DNA from: Neobacillus paridis | GTDB lineage: Bacteria > Bacillota > Bacilli > Bacillales > Cytobacillaceae | DNA length: 64,000 nucleotides | Assembly (NCBI RefSeq): GCF_016765675.1 | Contig: NZ_JAESWB010000005.1 | Location: forward strand, 1 to 64,000 | Reading direction: 5' to 3' | In this document: in pieces, positions 1-7,532 of the stretch | Numbering within the stretch: the stretch's first letter is position 1 | How the letters are laid out: the number at the start of each line of letters is the position of its first letter | The notes under the pieces: generated by a model | Database searches by the model: none | What the model saw: the letters and a program-made list of their open reading frames with translations, nothing else | Told to the model about the DNA's origin: nothing | Program-made: the position numbers and the translations under genes

Positions 1-65
1 TAAATTGTTGGTTTGGTTACTTACAATTTTACAAGAAATGACGATTTTTTTGTGCAATTTTTTAG

Positions 66-125
66 AAAAAAAATAATGAGGACTGTCCTCAAAAGTCATT
101 TTTCAATGACTTTTTGGACAGCCCC
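66..125 (-). terminator. terminator-like compound hairpin downstream of tRNA-Pro
   Basis: On the minus strand an outer arm (GGGGCTGTCC / GGACAGTCC) encloses a perfect inner hairpin (AAAAGTCATT-GAAA-AATGACTTTT) and is followed by a run of T. It lies about 10 bases past the tRNA 3' end and fits a rho-independent terminator of that transcript. Confidence 0.75.
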
Positions 126-135
126 TTTTGAGTAA

Positions 136-209
136 TCGGAAAGACAGGACTTGAACCTGCGACCCCCAGTACCCCATACTGGTGCTCTACCAAGCTGAGC
201 TACTTCCCG
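136..209 (-). tRNA. tRNA-Pro (anticodon GGG)
   Basis: The minus strand folds into a full cloverleaf. The acceptor stem is CGGGAAG/CTTTCCG with one G-U pair, the D arm is GCTC...GAGC, the anticodon stem is CCAGT/ACTGG with 7-base loop ATGGGGT (anticodon GGG), and the T arm is GCAGG-TTCAAGT-CCTGT. The discriminator base is A. The 3' CCA is not encoded (TTA follows), so CCA must be added after transcription. No other tRNA is adjacent. Confidence 0.95.
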
Positions 210-280
210 AATGAAGCTTTATTACTCTTTATTATAGAAAAATTATCTGTCAGTTTCAAGATATTTTACAGCAAAAAAAA

Positions 281-410
281 GGATGAGCCGGTTACTGCCC
301 GAAATGGGTGGCAGCAAGGCATTCGGTCAACTATCCGGGTTCTAGCTGCCCCAAATGGGTGGGCAGCAAAGATTCGGTCAGGCAGGATGGCTGTAACCGT
401 CCGAAGTCCA
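281..410 (-). repeat. structured tandem repeat (two 35-base units)
   Basis: Two near-identical 35-base units lie at 295-329 and 346-380. Each can fold into its own hairpin (CTGCC...GGCAG and CTGCCC...GGGCAG) and ends in ATTCGGTCA. An outer stem CGGTTAC (289-295) / GTAACCG (393-399) encloses both, giving a multi-branch fold. Read on the minus strand, a run of nine T follows the outer stem, so it could end the transcript of the upstream K+ channel gene. A small hairpin GAAGT...ACTTC follows at 403-419. It does not match a riboswitch class I can recognise. Confidence 0.55.
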
Positions 411-428
411 AAAAACTTCCATAATTAA

Positions 429-1514
429 TTATGACTGTTTTGCCTTAGGGTTAAGTTGTTCAAAGGTTTGTTTATCACAAATGACAAATAATTGGGCATC
501 TTCCGGTATGAGATAATCCAATTTTTGATTGATGTGCATATCGCCACCGTCGGCAACTAAGGTGGCACCTTTGTCAAGCAAATCGATAAAGGCATCGCGG
601 TATGTCCGCCATTCTGCCTGTTTCTCGATCTCATACATCGAATCCCCGTACTGAGTACTCATTAATTCTGTATACATGTGAGTCACACCGTGGGAAAATA
701 ACGAGCGCACGGCCGCATGAGAGATCATTTCCTGTGTTGGAATGAACTCGTCGACCTTCACTTGTTCGAATAGGGGGATATGCTGCTGATTGATAACCTC
801 CGCGGTAATATGGATATCTTTATTAAATTTTTTTTCAATTAAAGTAATCGCCGTGGCTATCAATAGTGTTTTTCCGTCTACAAGCAGCGGGTCTTTTCCG
901 GCAAACTGATCCTGAGTAGCTTGGTCGGCAAAAATGATCACCCCTTTTGCTTTTGGTAAATTGGCATCCAGCAGTGTTTTTTCATCCGTCGCATTGCCGC
1001 GAATATAGAACAACCGCTCCTCCAGCATGGGTGCTTTTTCCAAATCGTCGATTATCACGATATCGGTTTTTATATCTGATTTAAATATTTCCTGAATCGC
1101 TAACTGCGATTTCGTGCTCCAGCCGATTAGGATAATATGATCTTTCCCGGTATATTTCATCTTTCCTCCAACCTTTAATTTATCAATCAGATAAACATAT
1201 TTGAAAACTCTCCCTAAAAATACACTAAGCAGGCCGATCCCGGTGATGTACAGGACAATCGTGTAGGCTTTCCCCGCTTCCGTGACAGGAGCGTAATCGC
1301 CAAAGCCTACGGTTGCCAGCGTTGTGAATACCCAGTAAATCGCGGTCAGAAAGGAAGGAAATGTTTGCGGCTCGATAAGATAGATGCCCAAACCAGCTAG
1401 CAATATGTAGATGATGACAAACGGGAAAAAGATAATATTCCGAAGTTTGATTAAATAATAGAGCCATTTTTTAAAAAACATCCCCACAACCGTCATCCTA
1501 CCCTTATGATTCAT
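429..1514 (-). CDS. two-TM potassium channel with RCK/TrkA-N domain (YugO-like)
   Basis: This is a 361-residue K+ channel subunit of the 2TM-pore-2TM plus RCK type. A first membrane helix (about residues 27-47) is followed by the pore helix and the selectivity filter TVGFGD (68-73), a second helix (about 83-105), and then a cytosolic Rossmann-type RCK domain from about residue 124 (HIILIGW...). The domain order matches MthK and B. subtilis YugO. An ATAAGG sequence 7 bases before the first ATG supports that start, but internal ATGs at residues 7 and 12 are possible. The gene stands alone between a repeat and a structured 3' element. The family role is certain; orthology to YugO is inferred. 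Confidence 0.88.
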   Translation of the reverse strand: MNHKGRMTVVGMFFKKWLYYLIKLRNIIFFPFVIIYILLAGLGIYLIEPQTFPSFLTAIYWVFTTLATVGFGDYAPVTEAGKAYTIVLYITGIGLLSVFLGRVFKYVYLIDKLKVGGKMKYTGKDHIILIGWSTKSQLAIQEIFKSDIKTDIVIIDDLEKAPMLEERLFYIRGNATDEKTLLDANLPKAKGVIIFADQATQDQFAGKDPLLVDGKTLLIATAITLIEKKFNKDIHITAEVINQQHIPLFEQVKVDEFIPTQEMISHAAVRSLFSHGVTHMYTELMSTQYGDSMYEIEKQAEWRTYRDAFIDLLDKGATLVADGGDMHINQKLDYLIPEDAQLFVICDKQTFEQLNPKAKQS

Positions 1515-1554
1515 TGTTAAGCCTTATCTTTCCAAATTCCTCCTGAAAGTATGT

Positions 1555-1700
1555 TTGCGAATTAGAAAAGCGCAAGCGCCTTGGCCAGCGGCGTATGGCC
1601 TCCTTGAAAAAGCTATCGCTTTTCCTTCGTGCGATGCAAATGCTGTCGAAGCCTTCCTTGTGGAGCTAGACAATTCTCAAAGTCGAAAATTTATGCTTTC
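1555..1700. repeat. degenerate intergenic repeat (bcr-like)
   Basis: This stretch begins GAAAAGCGCAAGCGCCTTG and ends GGAGCTAGACA, words I associate with dispersed intergenic repeats of Bacillus and relatives. It contains short inverted repeats (AGCGC-AA-GCGCT-like and AAAAGC...GCTTTT). A 79-codon open frame runs through it, but has no ribosome binding site and no protein-like composition, so I treat it as non-coding. Confidence 0.45.
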
Positions 1701-1776
1701 TTATCCTATAAATGAAAACTCGCCGACTGGTGCATCCTTATGGACGATTCATGAGGCGCAGTTGGAATTTATGCGA

Positions 1777-1808
1777 CAAAAAAAATCCCCCTGAGCAGAA
1801 GGGGGATT
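1777..1808 (-). terminator. rho-independent terminator of the RraA-like gene
   Basis: On the minus strand the hairpin AATCCCCC / GGGGGATT with a 9-base loop is followed by eight T. It lies directly downstream of the RraA-like stop codon. Confidence 0.9.
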
Positions 1809-1813
1809 GGGCA

Positions 1814-2431
1814 TTATTTGGAGAGAAGCTTGTCCAAATGTGTAATGATCGCTTCACGATTTCCGGAAATTTGTTCTTCACGGATTTGATCTTTTTTTAG
1901 TTTGGCTAAGGCTTTTTCTAAGACGGCCTGTTCGATTTCCTGTGGAACAACAACGACACCATCGGCATCACCAATGATGATGTCACCCGGCTTCACAGCC
2001 ATACCGCCGCAGGATATTGGCACGTTCACCTCGCCCACACCAGCCTTTCCGCTGGCAGCGACTGTTGTTCCCTTGCTGAAAACAGGGAAGTTCAGTGCCT
2101 TTATTCCGGCAATATCGCGAATCACTCCATCCACGACAAGACCAGCAATTCCCATTGTCTGCATCATCCCGACAACGAAATCGCCAGCAATCGCGCGGTA
2201 TTCGTCGCCCTTGGCATCGACAACTAAAACATCTCCTGGTTTTGCCTCACGGATCGCTTTTAAAACAGCAAGATTATCACCGACAGGAATTTTAACCGTG
2301 AAGGCCCTGCCCACAACCTTATATTCCTCCTTTAACGGTTTGATCGAAGGGTGGAGGTTATTTAATCCATCCGTCGCATCCGAAACGCATGTGGTCGGAA
2401 TGTTCACAAAGTCTAGTACAAGCTGATCCAT
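1814..2431 (-). CDS. RraA-like protein / HMG aldolase family
   Basis: This 205-residue protein belongs to the RraA / 4-hydroxy-4-methyl-2-oxoglutarate aldolase fold. The central region GDVLVVDAKGD and the downstream GVIRDIAGI segment (with the Arg-Asp pair that in family aldolases supports the divalent metal and substrate) are both present, as is the C-terminal GDADGVVVVP. Family members either cleave 4-carboxy-4-hydroxy-2-oxoadipate or HMG, decarboxylate oxaloacetate, or in proteobacteria inhibit RNase E. Bacillus lacks a classical RNase E, so an aldolase or oxaloacetate decarboxylase role is more likely. The gene is monocistronic, and no aromatic-degradation genes sit nearby, so the substrate is open. 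Confidence 0.85.
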   Translation of the reverse strand: MDQLVLDFVNIPTTCVSDATDGLNNLHPSIKPLKEEYKVVGRAFTVKIPVGDNLAVLKAIREAKPGDVLVVDAKGDEYRAIAGDFVVGMMQTMGIAGLVVDGVIRDIAGIKALNFPVFSKGTTVAASGKAGVGEVNVPISCGGMAVKPGDIIIGDADGVVVVPQEIEQAVLEKALAKLKKDQIREEQISGNREAIITHLDKLLSK

Positions 2432-2504
2432 TAAAAAATCTCCTCTCTATATGAAAACTACTTTTTTATTATAACGAATTTTTATAAAATTAGGAGATTT
2501 CAGA

Positions 2505-2540
2505 GACGAAAAATAGCTGGAGGAATTTTTCCAGCTATTT
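2505..2540 (-). terminator. terminator of the GerP-like operon
   Basis: The hairpin AAATAGCTGG / CCAGCTATTT (10 bp) lies at the stop codon of the last gene of the operon; the T tract on the minus strand is short. Confidence 0.7.
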
Positions 2541-2776
2541 TAGAAGATAGAATTATTTTTTCCTGTCCAGCTGTCACTAACATCTGAATCAAAAATATAG
2601 CCGATCGGAATCAAGTAGGGAACGAAGTCGCCATTTTGTTCGCCATAGGCCTGATTTCGTTTATAAGAAACATACTGGTCCATTAACTGATTTGGTCCCA
2701 TAACTAATAGAGAGGCATGATCAAAAACATTGACTTTGAGGTTACCAAAGTTTACCACCATTGGTGCGAAGATCAA
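2540..2776 (-). CDS. GerPA/GerPF-family spore protein, paralog 3
   Basis: This is a 78-residue protein (start MIFAPMVVNFG) and the third of three tandem paralogs. I place the start at the TTG at 2776, because GGAGTG lies 6 bases before it and the next gene upstream uses the same TTG-xxx-xTC-GCA-CCA-ATG arrangement; a GTG at 2785 overlaps the binding site. Shared positions with its neighbours are V-N near residue 15, GPNQ, the block SYKRNQAYGEQNGD, an IPI segment and a C-terminal DSDVSDS. The pattern resembles short GerPA/GerPF-like spore proteins such as YpzD, thought to act in the spore coat or germinant access. The exact role is not known. Confidence 0.65.
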   Translation of the reverse strand: MIFAPMVVNFGNLKVNVFDHASLLVMGPNQLMDQYVSYKRNQAYGEQNGDFVPYLIPIGYIFDSDVSDSWTGKNNSIF

Positions 2777-2797
2777 CCTATACACTCCTTTATCACG

Positions 2798-3031
2798 TTA
2801 TACTATGCTATTTTTCGCCGTGTTGCTATCAGTTACATCAGTGTCACCGATCCATGAAATGGGAATGTTCACTGGAGAGATGTCACCGTTCTGTTCGCCA
2901 ACGCCTTGATTACGCTTATAGGAAACAAATTGATCGATAAATTGATTGGGCCCCAAATTCAGGAACGCGCCATTATCCAAGGAATTTACCTTAAAACCTA
3001 AAAAATTAAAGGCCATTGGTGCGATATTCAA
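2798..3031 (-). CDS. GerPA/GerPF-family spore protein, paralog 2
   Basis: This is a 77-residue protein with KVNSLDNG near residue 15, GPNQFIDQ, SYKRNQGVGEQNGD, IPI and TDVTDS. It aligns along its whole length with both neighbours, so the three arose by tandem duplication. The start is a TTG at 3031, with GGAGTGG six bases upstream; this TTG overlaps the TGA of the preceding gene (TTGA), which points to translational coupling. A 5'-proximal ATG at codon 6 has no ribosome binding site. Likely expressed in sporulation, by family; no sigma-factor promoter is clear enough to call. Confidence 0.68.
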   Translation of the reverse strand: MNIAPMAFNFLGFKVNSLDNGAFLNLGPNQFIDQFVSYKRNQGVGEQNGDISPVNIPISWIGDTDVTDSNTAKNSIV

Positions 3032-3288
3032 TATTCACCACTCCTATGCGTTGTTGACACCCTTTTACTGTTAAACGAGGGCAAATCAATGATGTCATCA
3101 TCCAATACTATGCCAAGCGGGATAAGAGTAGAAGAAATATCAGCAAATTGTTGGCCATAGGCCTGATTTTTCTTGCCCGCTACATGGATGTTTACTTGCA
3201 TTGTTGAACCAAAATTAATCGTGCTGCGATTGTCGGGAGTATTCACTTTAACATCGCCAATGTTCAGTTTAGTTGGAATAAAAAACAT
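3028..3288 (-). CDS. GerPA/GerPF-family spore protein, paralog 1
   Basis: This is the 86-residue first gene of the three-gene operon, with ATG start and an AAAGGAG site. It shows the family pattern KVNTPDN, an N-F-G segment, AGKKNQAYGQQFAD, a short LIPLG segment and acidic DDDIIDLP. The C-terminus is about ten residues longer than in its paralogs. GerPA/GerPF-like proteins are small, structurally repetitive spore proteins; GerP operons help germinants cross the spore outer layers. The assignment rests on overall pattern, so a different small coat-associated family is possible. Confidence 0.65.
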   Translation of the reverse strand: MFFIPTKLNIGDVKVNTPDNRSTINFGSTMQVNIHVAGKKNQAYGQQFADISSTLIPLGIVLDDDIIDLPSFNSKRVSTTHRSGEY

Positions 3289-3596
3289 CTAGAAGGCTCC
3301 TTTCTTTTAAAAAAGACCTCGAAACTCGATGTTTTATTATGTATATTCGGAGCAGTCTTCCAACAGACCAGGGAAACGAGGAAACTCTTCGCCTGAAACA
3401 GGTCGTATATTTATAGATTGACGAGCCTTTAAAGTGAAGACAGAGGCGTAGTTACACTTATGCCTGATGGGAAAGTTTTTCCTATCGACCAAAAAAAAAG
3501 TGGCCAAAAAGCCACTTTAAAAGAAGGAAAAATTAAATGGGTTACTTTAATCTATGTGAGAGCTTGTACGTGAATGTAGTGCTCTTGTCCAATTTT
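3289..3596. other. intergenic region between GerP-like operon and SRAP gene
   Basis: These 308 bases hold the leader of the GerP-like operon (minus strand) and the SRAP gene terminator at 3491-3518. No further gene, tRNA or known RNA motif is visible. A minus-strand CATAATAA around 3335-3342 could be part of a sporulation -10 box, but I cannot support a full promoter. Confidence 0.5.
3491..3518 (-). terminator. terminator downstream of the SRAP gene
   Basis: The hairpin AAAGTGGC / GCCACTTT is followed on the minus strand by nine or more T. It lies about 80 bases past the SRAP stop codon. On the plus strand the tail is weaker. Confidence 0.8.
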
Positions 3597-4286
3597 TTAA
3601 AATGTGCTCCAACCTATTTTTTGAATCAGCTCGATCGAATTGTTTTTCGGTGAATTGACTAATGGAGATACCTCATAAGCTTCCATCAGTTCGTCGTCAT
3701 ATGGCACCAGGAATTGCTGCAAAAAATTGATATCGGAAATGTCAGGGGACAACCATGTTTTTTCATCCTCTTGTTTTAAAATAACAGGCATCCGGTCATG
3801 TATTTCCTTCATCAGCGGATTAGCTGCAGTCGTTATGACGGAGCAGCTGAAGACAGATTTTCCCTCCGGTGATTTCCATTGTTCCCAAATACCGGCCATT
3901 GCAAATAGCTCATTTGACTTTAGCTTTATCCTCATTGGTGTTTTTGTTTGACCTCCATGTCGCTTCCATTCGTAAAAACTATCAGCGATGATTAAACATC
4001 GCTTCTTTTGGAAAGCCTTGCGAAAACTTGGTTTTTCAGCAAGCGTTTCCGCCCGGGCGTTAATCAACTTGTTGCCGATGGAAGGATCCTTTGCCCATGG
4101 GGGAATGAGTCCCCATTTTAGAAATCCCATACGGTTTGACTTTCCGTCATTGATGACAGCTAAAACCATCTGAGAAGGTGCAATGTTATAACTGGGAGAA
4201 AAATTTTTAGCATCCAGGAACGCTTGGATTTCGAAGCGATCTATTATTTGCTCAATGGAAGCAGTTAATGTAAACCGGCCACACAT
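3597..4286 (-). CDS. SRAP-domain protein (HMCES/YedK-like)
   Basis: This 229-residue protein starts with MCGRFTLT. In SRAP proteins the initiator Met is removed and Cys2 forms a thiazolidine crosslink to abasic sites in single-stranded DNA, shielding them from breakage. Further conserved parts are NARAETL, the RCLIIADSFYEWK block with its catalytic Glu, and the HDRMPVIL segment with the active-site His. Length is normal for the family. The gene is monocistronic and has an AGGTGA-type ribosome binding site. No LexA box is obvious upstream, although the family is often SOS-linked. Confidence 0.93.
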   Translation of the reverse strand: MCGRFTLTASIEQIIDRFEIQAFLDAKNFSPSYNIAPSQMVLAVINDGKSNRMGFLKWGLIPPWAKDPSIGNKLINARAETLAEKPSFRKAFQKKRCLIIADSFYEWKRHGGQTKTPMRIKLKSNELFAMAGIWEQWKSPEGKSVFSCSVITTAANPLMKEIHDRMPVILKQEDEKTWLSPDISDINFLQQFLVPYDDELMEAYEVSPLVNSPKNNSIELIQKIGWSTF

Positions 4287-4411
4287 ACATATTCACCTCC
4301 ATCCTATTGTAACAGACCTGTTGAAAAAACTCATCGAATTACCTGAAAGTGGATATGTCGAAAATTATATCATTTTCCTACTGGATATAATTTTACCTTT
4401 TATATAAACAT

Positions 4412-4440
4412 TTGGTAAAATGAGAATGGTTCTCTATAAT
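4412..4440 (+). promoter_or_regulatory. promoter of the TerC gene with a palindrome in the spacer
   Basis: TTGGTA (4412-4417) and TATAAT (4435-4440) are separated by 17 bases. The spacer holds a perfect inverted repeat GAGAA-TGG-TTCTC (4422-4434) that extends to a near 7-1-7 pattern, similar in layout to Fur-family boxes. A metalloregulator binding here would block the promoter. Which regulator is not decided. Confidence 0.55.
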
Positions 4441-4506
4441 TGAATTTTAAAAATATTACATTAGCTTATTTTCATCTGCCGGTTTGGTAAAGAAAGGAGT
4501 ATTTGA

Positions 4507-5277
4507 TTGGAAATTATAAATGAAATCTTAGCAACCTACGCCTCTTTTTTTGAATGGGATATGTGGGTTGAAGTTCTGACCGATCCTGTTTCCTGGGGTT
4601 ACATAGGCACACTGGTGATTCTTGAGGGGCTGCTTTCGGCAGATAACGCTTTAGTGCTGGCCGTAATGGTGAAGCATTTACCGCCGAAACAGCGAAAAAA
4701 AGCGTTGACATATGGGTTATTTGGGGCCTATTTTTTCCGATTTGTGTTTATTGGGCTGGGAATGCTGTTGATCAAGTTCTGGTGGGTGAAGGTTCTCGGC
4801 GCTGCTTACCTGGCCTGGCTTGTGATCAAGCATTTCTGGTTGGGCGAACAAGAAGAAGAAGTGGAGGGAATGAAAAAGGAAGGCTGGCTTGTCCGTACTT
4901 TTGGCGTCTTCTGGGGAACGGTTATTTCTGTTGAACTGATGGACATTGCTTTCTCAGCGGACAGTATTTTAGCTGCCTTCGCCGTTTCCGAAAAAGTTTG
5001 GGTGCTTTTGATTGGCGGAATGCTGGGAATCTTGATGATGCGGACGGTGGCCAAGTTTTTCTTGGTGTTAATTGATCGAATTCCGGAACTGGAAAATACG
5101 GCATTCATTTTAATCGCTATTATTGCAGCAAAGATGTTTGCCAGTGTTCTCGGATTTGAATTGCACCACTTCGTCTTTTTTGGTATTCTGGTTCTTGCTT
5201 TTGTGGCAACCTTTATTGTTCATAATATAAATAAGAAAAAGTCAGCTGCTGAAATAGCTGCAACCAAGGAAAAATAA
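4507..5277 (+). CDS. TerC-family membrane protein (MeeF/MeeY-like metal exporter)
   Basis: This 256-residue integral membrane protein has about seven hydrophobic segments and the paired TerC signatures LEGLLSADNALVLAVM (about 39-54) and ELMDIAFSADSILAAF in the second half, whose acidic residues are thought to bind metal. In B. subtilis TerC proteins YceF (MeeF) and YkoY (MeeY) export manganese and metalate secreted enzymes; length and layout match. Start is TTG with an AAAGGAG site. No yybP-ykoY manganese riboswitch is seen upstream, but a palindrome lies inside the promoter. A terminator follows directly, so the gene is monocistronic. Manganese as substrate is inferred. Confidence 0.88.
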   Translation: MEIINEILATYASFFEWDMWVEVLTDPVSWGYIGTLVILEGLLSADNALVLAVMVKHLPPKQRKKALTYGLFGAYFFRFVFIGLGMLLIKFWWVKVLGAAYLAWLVIKHFWLGEQEEEVEGMKKEGWLVRTFGVFWGTVISVELMDIAFSADSILAAFAVSEKVWVLLIGGMLGILMMRTVAKFFLVLIDRIPELENTAFILIAIIAAKMFASVLGFELHHFVFFGILVLAFVATFIVHNINKKKSAAEIAATKEK

Positions 5278-5293
5278 CAATTGAAAATAGCTC

Positions 5294-5329
5294 AATCCGC
5301 TAATTCTTTCTAATTGGCGGATTTTTTTT
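5294..5329 (+). terminator. terminator of the TerC gene
   Basis: A 12-bp stem AATCCGCTAATT / AATTGGCGGATT (with G-U pairs) is followed by eight T. Confidence 0.92.
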
Positions 5330-5346
5330 GGAGAGTTACAACCATG

Positions 5347-5381
5347 AAAAAACCGGTTCCACCACGAAAAGATGGAACCGG
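5347..5381 (-). terminator. terminator of the MocR gene
   Basis: On the minus strand the stem CCGGTTCCA / TGGAACCGG is followed by six T, 20 bases past the MocR stop codon. Confidence 0.88.
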
Positions 5382-5401
5382 AGCTGTTTCTGATCCCTGT
5401 T

Positions 5402-6787
5402 TCACTGCTCAATCCAAGCCCTTTTTAAGAGCTCGACCCCACGTCCAATCTCATCACAAGAAAGATGACTAAATCCAAGTTTAATGATTGGGTCATCGGC
5501 TTTATTGTTAACAAAATACAGCGAGGTGGGACACACTTTTACACCAAATGAAGCAGCGCGTTCGATGAACCATTCTTCGGAATGGTTCAGCTGTAATTTG
5601 ATTAATAAGTATAAACCTGACTGCTCGCCAATAATAGAAATATTATCGCCGAATTGTTTTCTTAGTTCAGATACCAGGTGTTGCATTTTTCGTTTATAAA
5701 CAAGCCGCATTCGTTTCACATGGCGGTTCCATTCTCCCAATTCCATAAATTTTGCCATTGTGAGTTGGCTGAAAAGCGATGCGGGACTCTCAAACTGAGA
5801 AAAATAGTTTTTATATTGATTCAAAACTGGCTCTGGCAGGACCATATAAGCTAAACGGATTCCTGGAAGGAATGATTTTGAAAAATTCCCTAAATAAATG
5901 ACTCTCGCTGAATCAATCGAGGCCAGGGCAGGGAATGGTTTTTGAGTATAGCGGAATTCACTATCATAATCGTCTTCGATAATATATCCCTGTACCTTGT
6001 TTACCCAATGAATCAGCATTTGCCGCTGTTGTATCGACATGCTTACGCCAAGTGGACTTTGGTGGGAAGGGGTAACATAGATCAACCGAGATTTCATTAC
6101 GTCTAAATGTGAAAGATCAGCACCTGTTTCATAAACCGGCAACGCTTCTAACCTAAATTGGTGGAACAGAAAAGCTTCCCTGGCACCGTCGTAACCAGGG
6201 TCTTCCACGATAATGCTCTGGAATTCCTCCTTAAGTATATGCCCTAGGTATACAAGCATTTGCTGGGTGCTACTCCCGATTATGATGGCATCAGGATTTG
6301 TTTTCACGCCGCGTGATTGAAGTAAGTATGTGGAAATTTGCTCGCGCAAGGCTTCCTCCCCAAATGGTTCTCCGTACCGAAAGCTATCCTGTAAGGTTAG
6401 TACTTGATTGGCCACTCTCCGCCAAATTTTCAGCGGGAAATGCGTTTGATCAACGGCATCAGCCCTGAAAGTAACGACCGGAGATTTCTTGGACCCTGTT
6501 TGTTTTTTGTTTTCGGAGATGCTGTCCTTCTGAACTATTAGCGGTTCCAACTCATTTGCAAAGTAGCCTTTTCGGCCCTCACCACGAATATACCCTTCAG
6601 CAACCAGTTGTTCATAGGCCAATAACGTTGTATTGCGGCTTACATGTAAGGAATCGGCAAGCTGCCGAATGGAGGGTAATTGTTCATTCGCTAAAATAGT
6701 TCCCTGTTCAATATATGTTTTAAATTTCTCGTAGATTTGTTTGTATTTTGGAGAGTCATCTGTAAAAGTAAAAATGGTATTATTCAT
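5402..6787 (-). CDS. MocR/PdxR-type GntR regulator with aminotransferase domain
   Basis: This is a regulator of about 461 residues. An N-terminal GntR winged helix (YKQIYEKFKTYIEQG ... LPSIRQLADSLHVSRNTTLLAYEQLVAEGYI) is joined by a linker to a fold-type I aminotransferase domain that binds PLP; the Schiff-base Lys lies in YLGNFSKSFLPGIRLAY and the EDDYDSEFRY segment is typical. MocR proteins sense PLP or amino-acid derivatives. I choose the ATG at 6787 because AAGGAA lies 5 bases before it; an ATG six codons upstream lacks a site. It is divergent from the paiB-like gene, which is its most likely target. Confidence 0.9.
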   Translation of the reverse strand: MNNTIFTFTDDSPKYKQIYEKFKTYIEQGTILANEQLPSIRQLADSLHVSRNTTLLAYEQLVAEGYIRGEGRKGYFANELEPLIVQKDSISENKKQTGSKKSPVVTFRADAVDQTHFPLKIWRRVANQVLTLQDSFRYGEPFGEEALREQISTYLLQSRGVKTNPDAIIIGSSTQQMLVYLGHILKEEFQSIIVEDPGYDGAREAFLFHQFRLEALPVYETGADLSHLDVMKSRLIYVTPSHQSPLGVSMSIQQRQMLIHWVNKVQGYIIEDDYDSEFRYTQKPFPALASIDSARVIYLGNFSKSFLPGIRLAYMVLPEPVLNQYKNYFSQFESPASLFSQLTMAKFMELGEWNRHVKRMRLVYKRKMQHLVSELRKQFGDNISIIGEQSGLYLLIKLQLNHSEEWFIERAASFGVKVCPTSLYFVNNKADDPIIKLGFSHLSCDEIGRGVELLKRAWIEQ

Positions 6788-6901
6788 CTGCATTCCTTCT
6801 GACATGTATATTTGTTTATTATTGTACCTTTTTTTATGTCAGTTTGTATAATATTATTTTTTTATTAGAATATTCAATAACTGGTCGAAAGGAGGATTTT
6901 T

Positions 6902-7531
6902 GTGTACATTCCTAAGCAATATCGAATGGATCATGATGAGGCCGTTCAATTTATGAAGTCTAACCCGTTTGCCTTATTAGTGACGGTCGACGAACAACAA
7001 CGTCCCCTGGCAACGCATATTCCTGTGGAAATTCGCGAAGCAGAAGGGAAAATCTATGGGACTGGGCACATTGCCTATGGTAACAAGCAGAAAAGAACTT
7101 TAGACAATCATAGCGATGTGTTACTAATTTTTCAAGGGCCGCACGCTTATATTTCATCAAGTTGGTATCAGGTCGAAGAGGTTCCTACTTGGGACTATCT
7201 AGCTGTACATGCCTATGGAACAGCACGTATCATTACGGAAGATGAACTGAAATCGGCTTTGGCTACAATGCTTGCACATTATGAGTCCGACCGCGAAAAT
7301 GGCCGGCTCTGGGATACATTTGATCCTGAGCTGCTTAAGCGTGAACTGAAAGGAATAGTTGGCTTTGAAATTGAAATGACATCTATTCAAGCAGCAGCTA
7401 AAATGAGCCAAAATCGTCATGATATTGATTACAAATCGATTGTGACAGAGCTTGAAAAATCAAAGGATCAAGATGAAATTCAGGTTGCCAAGTGGATGCG
7501 CGAGAAACGGAAAGAGTTGTTTGAAAAATAG
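6902..7531 (+). CDS. PaiB-family FMN-binding protein
   Basis: This 209-residue protein has the PaiB fold (flavin-reductase-like split barrel): MYIPKQYRM start, FALLVTVDEQQRPLATHIPV, GTGHIAYGNKQ, and the conserved PHAYISSSWY and VPTWDYLAVHAYGTARI blocks. B. subtilis PaiB acts with the acetyltransferase PaiA in control of sporulation and protease genes; many homologs are only known as FMN-binding proteins. No paiA-like gene is adjacent. The start is GTG with GGAGGA nearby. The gene is divergent from the MocR regulator with about 110 bases between them, which suggests regulation by it. Confidence 0.88.
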   Translation: MYIPKQYRMDHDEAVQFMKSNPFALLVTVDEQQRPLATHIPVEIREAEGKIYGTGHIAYGNKQKRTLDNHSDVLLIFQGPHAYISSSWYQVEEVPTWDYLAVHAYGTARIITEDELKSALATMLAHYESDRENGRLWDTFDPELLKRELKGIVGFEIEMTSIQAAAKMSQNRHDIDYKSIVTELEKSKDQDEIQVAKWMREKRKELFEK

Positions 7532-7532
7532 G

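Noticed and set aside
281-410. c-di-AMP (ydaO) or other known riboswitch for the K+ channel gene
   Set aside because: It lies at the 3' end of the gene, not in a leader, and the conserved bases of ydaO, yybP-ykoY or ykkC elements are missing.
1902-2426. Long plus-strand frame (174 codons) opposite the RraA-like gene
   Set aside because: It is the antisense shadow of a well-supported gene, has no ribosome site and a Ser/Thr/Pro-rich composition typical of a reverse frame.
4290-4506. yybP-ykoY manganese riboswitch before the TerC gene
   Set aside because: The conserved loop sequences and terminator are absent from the 210-base leader.
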